Assembly: GCA_017408535.1 (NCBI GenBank)
Contig: JAFQUL010000112.1
Location: 1 to 6,538, forward strand
Reading direction: 5' to 3'
DNA from: Clostridia bacterium
GTDB taxonomy: Bacteria; Bacillota; Clostridia; Oscillospirales; CAG-272
DNA length: 6,538 bases
A program made the translations under genes and the position numbers. Of this stretch, positions 1 through 5,532 are shown piece by piece. Every line of letters begins with the position of its first letter. The first letter of the stretch is position 1. A model generated the notes under the pieces. That model saw only the letters and a program-made list of their open reading frames with translations. It made no database searches and was not told the origin of the DNA.

Positions 1-258
1 CTCTTCGATCTTGCTTTCGTCATCAACTGTAACGAGCTCGATGTTGTCTGCGCCGTCTTCAGCTAAGCCGGCGAACAAGCGGCTCAGAGAGGCTTCGGCT
101 GTTCCTACGTCGTCTCTTTCGTTGACGAGATAGCAAACACCGGTACGCTCTTCTGCGGTGCCTGTACCCTCTGCATTAACAAAGAGGGAGAGACATGCCG
201 TCAGAACAAGAACGACCAGCATAACCGCCAGAATTTTTCTTCCGCGTTGGGTCTTCAT
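1..258 (-). CDS. Secreted or membrane-anchored protein of unknown function (N-terminal part, runs off the left edge)
   Basis: The 86 visible residues begin MKTQRGRK and run into a hydrophobic stretch (about residues 9-26, ILAVMLVVLVLTACLSLF), which is a clear export signal. Two readings are possible. LTAC at residues 19-22 fits a lipobox, giving a lipoprotein anchored at Cys22. Alternatively, signal peptidase I could cut after VNA at residue 29. The mature part is acidic (many Asp and Glu) and I do not recognise a family. The start is well supported: GGAGG lies 8 bases upstream and a TTGACA-type promoter lies further back. The gene is separated from the M23 gene by a terminator, so it appears to be transcribed on its own. 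The export signal is seen directly; a role such as solute binding or surface protein would be a guess, because most of the protein lies outside the window. Confidence 0.8.
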   Translation of the reverse strand, partial: MKTQRGRKILAVMLVVLVLTACLSLFVNAEGTGTAEERTGVCYLVNERDDVGTAEASLSRLFAGLAEDGADNIELVTVDDESKIEE

Positions 259-266
259 TTGATTTT

Positions 267-271
267 CCTCC
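267..271 (-). promoter_or_regulatory. Ribosome binding site of the left-edge gene
   Basis: On the minus strand GGAGG sits 8 bases upstream of the ATG at 258. It is a strong Shine-Dalgarno match and fixes the start of the exported protein. Confidence 0.85.
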
Positions 272-305
272 AAAGTATTGTTTAGTAAGGTAATACACTG
301 AAATA

Positions 306-335
306 AGAATATCATAAAATGACGACTTTTGTCAA
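306..335 (-). promoter_or_regulatory. Sigma-A-type promoter of the left-edge gene
   Basis: On the minus strand a perfect -35 TTGACA (330-335) is followed after 18 bases by TATTCT (306-311), which matches four of six bases of the -10 consensus. Transcription would start near 299 and give a leader of about 40 bases containing the GGAGG site. The flanks are AT-rich, as expected for a Firmicutes promoter. Confidence 0.65.
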
Positions 336-372
336 TCTTTTTACTTAAACTTTGTGCTTTTTTGATGTAGGA

Positions 373-389
373 TTTACACACCGTTTACA
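373..389 (+). repeat. Tandem TTTACA hexamers with 11-bp period (possible regulator site)
   Basis: TTTACA occurs at 373-378 and again at 384-389, separated by 5 bases. Looser hexamers continue the same 11-bp phase toward the promoter: TTGATG at 362, TTTGTG at 351 and TTTACT at 340. The array ends just upstream of the -35 box of the left-edge gene. Direct hexamers spaced one helical turn apart are the binding pattern of OmpR/PhoB-type regulators; Bacillus subtilis PhoP boxes are TT(A/C/T)ACA repeats with about 5-bp spacing. That a regulator binds here is inference; in AT-rich DNA such a pattern can arise by chance. Confidence 0.3.
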
Positions 390-421
390 TATAGCAGACT
401 TATTTTTGAAAATATATGTAT

Positions 422-461
422 AAAAGCGATCCGATTTCATACCGAAAATCGGATCGCTTTT
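422..461 (-). terminator. Intrinsic terminator of the M23 gene (symmetric hairpin)
   Basis: A perfect 16-bp inverted repeat (AAAAGCGATCCGATTT at 422-437 pairs with 446-461) surrounds an 8-base loop. It begins 7 bases after the M23 stop codon. A-runs and T-runs flank the stem on both sides, so it could stop transcription in either direction. The only gene reading into it from inside the window is the M23 gene on the minus strand. It also isolates the left-edge gene from that gene. Confidence 0.85.
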
Positions 462-468
462 TGACTTT

Positions 469-1170
469 TTAACTGTTCAGAGCTTTTATATATTCTGCTG
501 GATCGACTGCATTTCCGTTGAGGAATACCTCAAAATGAAGGTGTGACTCGTCTGCCGATTCTATAATAGCGCTCTCGCCTACTGCCGCAATTATCTCCCC
601 CTCACCGACAGATACCCCGGCTACTATTCCCGCCGGCAGGTCTGGGGAAAGGTTTTTGTATACCGTCAGCATGCCCCCCTTGTGCTCGATCGACATACAG
701 TTACCCATGAGGGGATCTTCCCATATCTCTTTGATCTTTCCGTCTGCGGCCGCAAATACGGCAGAGCCAACCGTTGATGCTATGTCAATGCCGGTATGGG
801 TACGGTAATCGTTCATTGTAAGGGAATAGACCAGAACGTCGGTGCTGTGCGATTTTGAGAGTGAGCCGTGGGCGGGGATAACAAAGCTCTGAGGCGGTGC
901 GTCAACAGGCTCAGCCGCTACAGGAGCCGCGGTGGTTACCGGAGGGTCGGTATCCCTCGGTGCGGTAGTTACAGGGGGAATTCTTGTGGTATCGGGAACT
1001 CTCTGTGTGCCCTGAGTGACTCCGTCGGTTGAGATGGGGGGCTGCTCCGGCTGCTTGTTATCACGTCTTGCCGACACAAAGACAACTACTGTTGCGAGTA
1101 TGAGCAATACCGCAAGTGCTATAACGTACACCGTTCTGCCCGATAATCCGTTTTTTTGTGACTGTATCAT
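469..1170 (-). CDS. SpoIIQ-like membrane-anchored LytM/M23 metallopeptidase-domain protein
   Basis: The 233-residue protein has a short cytoplasmic N-terminus, one membrane segment (about residues 14-33) and a Pro/Thr-rich linker (about 38-95). A LytM/M23 domain fills the rest (about 96-230) and should lie outside the membrane. The M23 zinc motifs are intact: HTGID (His125, Asp129) and HLH (His210, His212), so it could be an active peptidoglycan endopeptidase. The stretch VYSLTMNDYRTHTGIDI and the overall build (one membrane segment, short domain, about 230 residues) resemble clostridial SpoIIQ, the forespore partner of SpoIIIAH in the engulfment channel. Clostridial SpoIIQ keeps the zinc residues that B. 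subtilis SpoIIQ lacks. A possible sigma-F-like promoter upstream fits this role. AAAGGA lies about 11 bases before the ATG. The M23 fold is certain; the SpoIIQ assignment is probable, and a vegetative cell-wall hydrolase is the alternative. It is a single gene with its own terminator. Confidence 0.88.
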   Translation of the reverse strand: MIQSQKNGLSGRTVYVIALAVLLILATVVVFVSARRDNKQPEQPPISTDGVTQGTQRVPDTTRIPPVTTAPRDTDPPVTTAAPVAAEPVDAPPQSFVIPAHGSLSKSHSTDVLVYSLTMNDYRTHTGIDIASTVGSAVFAAADGKIKEIWEDPLMGNCMSIEHKGGMLTVYKNLSPDLPAGIVAGVSVGEGEIIAAVGESAIIESADESHLHFEVFLNGNAVDPAEYIKALNS

Positions 1171-1213
1171 ATACTCGAACTTCCTTTCTCTTTTTTGCTG
1201 TGTTCGTCTCTTC

Positions 1214-1242
1214 TATTTTTGCCCCTATGAATTTTTTTATTC
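1214..1242 (-). promoter_or_regulatory. Possible sigma-F/G-like promoter of the M23 gene
   Basis: On the minus strand GGCAAAAATA (1214-1223) fits the forespore -10 pattern GGNRANANTW. GAATA (1238-1242), a GHATR-like -35, lies 14 bases upstream, which is one or two bases shorter than the usual spacing. The implied start is near 1207, about 37 bases before the ATG. I saw no convincing sigma-A promoter for this gene. The match is suggestive only, given the local AT-richness. Confidence 0.35.
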
Positions 1243-1261
1243 GGTGGAAAACGCAAAAAAC

Positions 1262-1290
1262 TTGATTTTGTTTACGCATTGTGTTAAAAT
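1262..1290 (+). promoter_or_regulatory. Sigma-A promoter of thyX with extended -10
   Basis: TTGATT (1262-1267) and TAAAAT (1285-1290) are separated by 17 bases, and TGT directly before the -10 makes an extended -10 element. Transcription would start near 1297, giving a leader of about 45 bases. This promoter points away from the M23 promoter in the same 171-bp divergent region. Confidence 0.75.
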
Positions 1291-1326
1291 TGTTTTGATA
1301 TCTGTTTACCTACTCAAAATGTTATC

Positions 1327-1333
1327 AAGGGGG
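1327..1333 (+). promoter_or_regulatory. Ribosome binding site of thyX
   Basis: AAGGGGG lies 8 bases before the ATG at 1342. It supports this start over any internal Met. Confidence 0.8.
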
Positions 1334-1341
1334 ACTCAAAA

Positions 1342-2019
1342 ATGGGAAAGGTCATTATTCTTCCGGAGACCAGTACAAAGCCAATAACCCTGATCGGTTC
1401 AAGAGCAGGATACTGTTGGGGTGCTGACGTTTCTGACAATGAAAAAAACTATAAGAGAGGACTTGACTGCATCGAGTCAAACCACGGCAGGACCCTTGAA
1501 TACGTCAATGTTGAAATGGTGCTTGACGGGTATTCCGCAAGGGTGATCAGAGAGTGGTATACTCATATCGGCGGAGCCCCCACCCGTCTTCAGGCAAGCA
1601 CAAGATATATCAATTATGCGGATTTTGAATATGTGACTCCTAAAAAGGTGGCGGCAGATCCCGCGGCGAAGGCGATTTATGACTCTATTATGGAGAAGAT
1701 ATCAGAGGCGGGACGTGAGCTTGAGGCTCTCGGTATCCCCAGAGAGGACAGCGCAATGATCCTTCCCCTGGGCATGACCACCAAGATAGTTGACAGACGT
1801 AACCTCCGTAATCTTATCGATATGTCAAGACAGCGTATGTGCACAAGAGCCTACTGGGAATATAGAGAGTTGTTTTCCGATATCTGCAAAGCTCTCTCCG
1901 AATATTCCGAGGAGTGGAAACAAATCATCGACAGCCAGATGATGCCCAAGTGTGAGCTTCTCGGCTACTGTCCCGAAAGGTACTCCTGCGGCAGAAAGCC
2001 GAAAAAAGAAAGAGAATAA
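1342..2019 (+). CDS. thyX: Flavin-dependent thymidylate synthase ThyX (variant signature motif)
   Basis: ThyX makes dTMP from dUMP using methylenetetrahydrofolate, FAD and NADPH. The 225-residue length suits the family. Recognisable elements are the His48 region before the motif helix, QASTRY (residues 84-89, the Ser/Arg pair of the ThyX signature), and the C-terminal helix N154-x-R156-x-L158, Arg165, A170, E173, R175. This last element has the spacing of the family's NxRxL...R....A..E.R block, in which the Arg binds dUMP. The canonical RHRX7S signature is not present as such. The region reads THIGGAPTRLQASTRY (residues 74-89), with Gln in place of the usual Glu and apparently two extra residues. 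The C-terminal tail has Cys204, Cys210 and Cys216 (CX5CX5C) in PKCELLGYC...SCGRKP, possibly a metal site or a structural tail of this subfamily. The gene stands alone, with its own promoter and a terminator 5 bases after the stop. The family is confident; retention of normal activity is inferred. Confidence 0.88.
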   Translation: MGKVIILPETSTKPITLIGSRAGYCWGADVSDNEKNYKRGLDCIESNHGRTLEYVNVEMVLDGYSARVIREWYTHIGGAPTRLQASTRYINYADFEYVTPKKVAADPAAKAIYDSIMEKISEAGRELEALGIPREDSAMILPLGMTTKIVDRRNLRNLIDMSRQRMCTRAYWEYRELFSDICKALSEYSEEWKQIIDSQMMPKCELLGYCPERYSCGRKPKKERE

Positions 2020-2024
2020 TAATC

Positions 2025-2055
2025 AAGCGCCGCAGCGGTCCACGCTGCGGCGCTT
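2025..2055 (+). terminator. Intrinsic terminator of thyX, between convergent genes
   Basis: A 13-bp perfect GC-rich stem (AAGCGCCGCAGCG at 2025-2037 with 2043-2055) and a 5-base loop are followed by a T-rich run (2057-2068). It starts 5 bases after the thyX stop. The minus-strand regulator gene ends at 2071, 15 bases away, so the same hairpin can serve that unit, though the T-tract on that side is poorer. Confidence 0.9.
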
Positions 2056-2070
2056 ATATTTTTTATTTGG

Positions 2071-2625
2071 TCAGTTAATGCGGTATCCGCCCGACTTTTC
2101 TCTTACGATCAGTTTCTCAGAGGTAAGGGAAGAAAATTTTTTGTTTATCTTCCATACGTGTGTCATGACCGATTTTGCATTGCTCTTGCCGAAACAGCTT
2201 TCGGCAATAAGTTCGGCGGGGAGGGGAAGAGATGAGGAACGGATACATTTTATTATCCGTATCTCGCTCTTTGAGAATCTTACGGTTCTGCCGTTATATT
2301 CTGCGGTTGCACCTGTGAGCTCCACCGCCGCACCGCAGGAAAAGAACAGTCGATCTTTACCTTTTGTCAGCACAGAGACAAGCTCTGTCGGCGTACATAT
2401 ATGTCCGTCGCTGAAAGGGGATCTCTCATTATCTCCCCAGGTATAGACCGTAAGGTCATCACGCATGTTTTTCAGCTTTGCCGCTGAGACAGTGACTGCT
2501 GCATCTGCCGTGGCAAGCTCCTTTTCGCTGATGCTGTTATCCTGCCGTACAAGTACGGGAATATCAGCTGCGCGGAGCATAGCCGCAAGAGCCTCAGCAC
2601 CTGGGGTGCCGATTATGAGCGTCAT
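2071..2625 (-). CDS. Winged-helix (OmpR/PhoB-type) DNA-binding regulator with atypical N-terminal half
   Basis: In this 184-residue protein residues about 103-184 form a Trans_reg_C-like winged helix. A short beta segment and FSKSEIRIIKCI (117-128) correspond to the usual 'LT..E..LL..L' helix, followed by a recognition-helix region (about 148-163) and the terminal wing LIVREKSGGYRIN. Residues 1-90 show alternating beta/alpha segments (TLIIGT, PVLVRQD, DAAVTVSA, DLTVYTWG) like a response-regulator receiver. They lack the acidic pair after the first strand and an Asp at the end of the third strand, so phosphorylation in the usual way is unlikely. No sensor kinase is in the window. The start overlaps the ygiQ stop (ATGA), which suggests translational coupling; only a weak GGTGG precedes it. 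It is the last gene of the run. The DNA-binding domain is reasonably sure; the receiver-like reading of the N-terminus is inference, and targets are unknown. Confidence 0.7.
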   Translation of the reverse strand: MTLIIGTPGAEALAAMLRAADIPVLVRQDNSISEKELATADAAVTVSAAKLKNMRDDLTVYTWGDNERSPFSDGHICTPTELVSVLTKGKDRLFFSCGAAVELTGATAEYNGRTVRFSKSEIRIIKCIRSSSLPLPAELIAESCFGKSNAKSVMTHVWKINKKFSSLTSEKLIVREKSGGYRIN

Positions 2626-4616
2626 TTCTTACCACCGCGTTTTCCTACGTTTTTTCCTGTGCCCTTACCGCCGTTCTTGGGCTTGCTCTTTGCCCATCCG
2701 GCGGGCTTTTTACTGCCGGTCAGCTTCTTTTTCGGTGGGTTCTGCACAGTGCTTTTGTTTTTTGCCGTACTACCGTGTCCGTCCACCTTTTTATCCTTGC
2801 GGTAGCCGTCTGCCCTCTCGGGTTTTACGAGACAGCTTGCCGAAAAGCCGATGAGATCCTCACGGCCAAGGCGCTTCAGTGCAGTGCGCACCTTGTCGCG
2901 GTTTTCCGGTCTGCCCCACTGCAAAAGTGCTCGCTGAAGCTGCTTTTCCTCGTAGTCTGCAACGTAGATCTTCTTGCCGGTAAAGGGATCGATACCTGTG
3001 TAGAACATAACTGTGGAGGCCGTTCCGGGGGTGGGATAGAAGTCCTGTACCTGCTCGGGAGAATAGCCGTTTTCTTTAAGCTCAAGGGCAAGCTCCAGGG
3101 CGTCTGTCAGGGTCGAGCCCGGGTGGCTCGACATAAGATAAGGTACCATATACTGCTCCTTGCCGCATTCACGGGTCAGCTCAAAGAAACGTTTTCTGAA
3201 CTTTTTATATACCGAAAAATCCGGCTTGCCCATAGCGGAGAGTACGTGGGCCGAGCAATGCTCGGGAGCCACCTTCAGCTGACCGCTGACGTGGTCACGC
3301 ACGAGAGTTCTGAAGAAGCTCTCGTCCTTATCTGCCATAACGTAGTCGAATCTGACACCGGAACGGACGAAGACCCGTTTTACACGGTCAAGCTTGGCTA
3401 TATCACCAAGGAGCTTCGTGTATTCGCTGTGATCTACCTCAAGGTTTTTGCAGGGGGTAGGAGCAAGGCATTTTCTGTTAGCACAGACTCCGTCTGTGAG
3501 CTGCTTTTTGCAGGCGGGATAGCGGAAGTTCGCAGTAGGACCGCCAACGTCGTTTATATATCCCTTGAAGTCAGGGAAGGTGGTCAGCAGCTTTGCTTCC
3601 TCGATAACCGATTCGGCACTTCTTGATCTTACTGTTCTGCCCTGGTGGAAGGCAAGAGCACAGAAGTTACATCCGCCGAAACAACCGCGGTTATGAGTTA
3701 TCGAAAAGCGTACCTCTGTTATTGCGGGCACACCGCCATCAGATTCGTATGAGGGGTGATAGGTACGCATATAGGGCAGGGAATATACCCGGTCCAGCTC
3801 ATCCCGCTCAAGAGGAGGCATTGGGGGATTCTGCACGATCATTTTGTCGCCGTAGTATTCAAGAACGGCACGGCCGCGGACAGAGTCATTTTCCTTATAC
3901 TGGAGAGCGAAGGCTTTTGCATATTCGACCTTATCCTCTTTTATGACATCGTAATCAAAGGCCGCGGCAACCGGGTAGTGTACAGTATCTTCTCTTGAAC
4001 ACATGTATACGGTTCCACGGACGTCGCGGATCTTTTTGACGGGAACACCGCGGTCAAGAAGCTCGGCAATACGTCTGAGGATATTTTCGCCCATTCCGTA
4101 GGTGAGTATATCTGCCCGCGAGTCAACGAGAATACTTCTGCGTACCTTGTCACTCCAGTAATCATAGTGGGCCAGACGGCGAAGCGAAGCTTCAAGACCG
4201 CCGATGATTATCGGTACGTCTCCGTAGGCCTCTCTAATTCTGTTGCAGTATACTATCGTGGCTCTGTCCGGGCGAAGGCCCATTTTTCCGCCGGGGGAAT
4301 AGAAATCGTAGGATCTTTTCCTTTTTGCGGCGGTGTAGTGAGCCACCATTGAATCGATGTTGCCGCCGGTCACGAGAAAGCCGAGACGGGGACGGCCGTA
4401 TTCGCGGAATGCCTCCGCACTTTTGTAGTCGGGCTGCGAAAGTATCGCAACGCGAAATCCCGCGTCCTCAAGCACGCGGGATATGATCGCAACACCGAAG
4501 CTGGGATGATCAACGTAGGCATCTCCCGTTACGTATACGAAATCGGGACGGTCCCACCCTCTCTCCTCTGCCTCACGTCGGCAGAGGGGAAGAAAAGCTT
4601 CCGGTTTTTTTATCAT
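2622..4616 (-). CDS. ygiQ: YgiQ-family (UPF0313) radical SAM protein
   Basis: This 664-residue protein has the YgiQ layout. Residues about 1-290 are the conserved N-terminal domain (GDAYVDHPSFG, GGLEASLRRLAHYDYW). The radical SAM core follows with CX3CX2C at Cys312, Cys316 and Cys319 (GCFGGCNFC), which would bind a 4Fe-4S cluster and SAM. Next is the family C-terminal region (YMVPYLMSSHPGS, DFYPTPGTASTVMFYTG). A second cysteine group (Cys369, Cys378, Cys383, Cys389) lies after the core motif and, from memory of other YgiQ sequences, is a family trait that could hold another cluster. The last 60 or so residues are a low-complexity Lys/Gly tail with about 18 lysines, possibly binding nucleic acid or ribosomes. 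The physiological reaction of YgiQ is not known to me. It lies 20 bp after the aldolase gene and overlaps the regulator by 4 bp. Only a weak GGAA precedes the ATG, so coupling to the aldolase gene is possible. It is cytoplasmic, with no membrane segment. Confidence 0.93.
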   Translation of the reverse strand: MIKKPEAFLPLCRREAEERGWDRPDFVYVTGDAYVDHPSFGVAIISRVLEDAGFRVAILSQPDYKSAEAFREYGRPRLGFLVTGGNIDSMVAHYTAAKRKRSYDFYSPGGKMGLRPDRATIVYCNRIREAYGDVPIIIGGLEASLRRLAHYDYWSDKVRRSILVDSRADILTYGMGENILRRIAELLDRGVPVKKIRDVRGTVYMCSREDTVHYPVAAAFDYDVIKEDKVEYAKAFALQYKENDSVRGRAVLEYYGDKMIVQNPPMPPLERDELDRVYSLPYMRTYHPSYESDGGVPAITEVRFSITHNRGCFGGCNFCALAFHQGRTVRSRSAESVIEEAKLLTTFPDFKGYINDVGGPTANFRYPACKKQLTDGVCANRKCLAPTPCKNLEVDHSEYTKLLGDIAKLDRVKRVFVRSGVRFDYVMADKDESFFRTLVRDHVSGQLKVAPEHCSAHVLSAMGKPDFSVYKKFRKRFFELTRECGKEQYMVPYLMSSHPGSTLTDALELALELKENGYSPEQVQDFYPTPGTASTVMFYTGIDPFTGKKIYVADYEEKQLQRALLQWGRPENRDKVRTALKRLGREDLIGFSASCLVKPERADGYRKDKKVDGHGSTAKNKSTVQNPPKKKLTGSKKPAGWAKSKPKNGGKGTGKNVGKRGGKK

Positions 4617-4636
4617 AGCTTTAATTTCCGTTCGGT

Positions 4637-5506
4637 TCAGTTAAATGGGCTGAAGTTAAGGACAGCCTTGCCGGATGAGCCGCAGGCTCTGATCTTTTCG
4701 ATGCAGAGAGCCTCTACCGCCTCTCTTGCGGGAGCAAGGTATTTCTTGGGGTCGATCATATTCTCGTCCTCAAGTGCGGTGCGGACTGCCTTGGTAGCAG
4801 CGGCACGAAGCTCGGTGGCGATATTCACCTTTGTAATTCCGAGAGAGATACACTTTTTCACCTGGCTGTCGGAAATACCGGAGGCACCGTGAAGCACAAG
4901 CGGTGCGTCAACGACCTCTCTTATCTGTGCGAGACGGTCAAAATCAAGCTTGGGTTCACCCTTGTAGAAGCCGTGTGCAGTACCGATGGCAACTGCAAGG
5001 TAGTCAATGCCGGTGTAGGCGGCAAAGGTACGTGCTTCCTCAACGTCGGTATAGGTGAGAACACCTGCACCTGCACCGTCTTCTTTTCCGCCGAGAGTAC
5101 CGAGCTCAGCCTCAATAGTAACACCGTAGTCGTGAGCAAGAGTGGCGAGACGGCGGGTATTTTCTGCGTTATCCCCGTAGGACAGCTTTGAGCCGTCATA
5201 CATTACCGAGGTATAACCCTCCTTCATTGCGGCAACTACGTCATCTGGGTTTTCGCAATGGTCAAGATGGAGAGCTACGGGGATGGTGGTTCTGAGAGCC
5301 ATTGAACGGACCATTGCCACCATCATAGGAAGGGTGATGTAACGCACCGTGGGAGAGGTGGTCTGTATCATAACGGGGGACTGTTCTTTTTCTGCGGCGG
5401 CGATTATTGCCTGAACCATTTCCATATTCTCCGCATTGAATGCGGGAACTGCATATCCGCCCTTCTGAGCGGCGAGTAACATTTCTTTAGCGTTAACAAA
5501 GGACAT
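4637..5506 (-). CDS. Class II (zinc) ketose-bisphosphate aldolase, fructose/tagatose-bisphosphate type
   Basis: This enzyme should cleave a ketose bisphosphate to dihydroxyacetone phosphate and an aldehyde (glyceraldehyde 3-phosphate for fructose or tagatose bisphosphate). The 289-residue length fits the class. Visible motifs are LHLDHC with catalytic Asp82 and zinc ligand His83, EAELG around Glu134, GTAHG with zinc ligand His178, LHGASG with zinc ligand His206, and KVNIATEL (226-233) in the phosphate and substrate-binding loop. The motif positions and the NIATEL loop are closest, by eye, to KbaY/GatY-type aldolases, while AGKA-like ends and GEPKLDF also recall IolJ and FbaA types. Fructose 1,6-bisphosphate, tagatose 1,6-bisphosphate or another ketose phosphate are therefore all possible. 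GGGAG lies 9 bases before the ATG. The gene follows the sugar kinase by 26 bp, which points to consecutive steps. Family and activity class are sure; the substrate is open. Confidence 0.95.
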   Translation of the reverse strand: MSFVNAKEMLLAAQKGGYAVPAFNAENMEMVQAIIAAAEKEQSPVMIQTTSPTVRYITLPMMVAMVRSMALRTTIPVALHLDHCENPDDVVAAMKEGYTSVMYDGSKLSYGDNAENTRRLATLAHDYGVTIEAELGTLGGKEDGAGAGVLTYTDVEEARTFAAYTGIDYLAVAIGTAHGFYKGEPKLDFDRLAQIREVVDAPLVLHGASGISDSQVKKCISLGITKVNIATELRAAATKAVRTALEDENMIDPKKYLAPAREAVEALCIEKIRACGSSGKAVLNFSPFN

Positions 5507-5515
5507 TATTTATTT

Positions 5516-5520
5516 CTCCC
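5516..5520 (-). promoter_or_regulatory. Ribosome binding site of the aldolase gene
   Basis: GGGAG on the minus strand, 9 bases before the ATG at 5506, lies in the 26-bp gap after the kinase gene. The gap has no room for a separate promoter, which supports co-transcription. Confidence 0.75.
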
Positions 5521-5532
5521 TTAAAAGGTCAT

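Noticed and set aside
1061..1279. Minus-strand open frame of 72 codons overlapping the start of the M23 gene
   Set aside because: It overlaps the M23 gene in another frame and covers its promoter and RBS, with no domain or RBS of its own.
1295..1328. TTGATA...TATCAA inverted repeat in the thyX leader, touching the RBS
   Set aside because: The stem is only 6 bp with a 22-base loop and starts at the expected transcription start, so it is too weak to call a regulatory hairpin or operator.
1171..1341. Riboswitch or T-box in the thyX leader
   Set aside because: The leader from the predicted start is only about 45 bases, too short for known folate or other riboswitch classes, and has no terminator-like hairpin.
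1016..1387. Plus-strand open frame spanning the M23 start, the divergent promoters and the thyX start
   Set aside because: It runs through two promoters and the thyX RBS and has Cys/Phe-rich low-quality sequence, so it is not a gene.
1952..2446. Plus-strand open frame crossing the thyX terminator
   Set aside because: It overlaps the thyX end, a strong terminator and the opposite-strand regulator gene; its translation has no family features.
2775..3626. Long plus-strand open frame (283 codons) opposite ygiQ
   Set aside because: It is antisense to the conserved radical SAM protein, has no convincing RBS, and its translation has no recognisable domain; it is a by-product of the codon bias of ygiQ.
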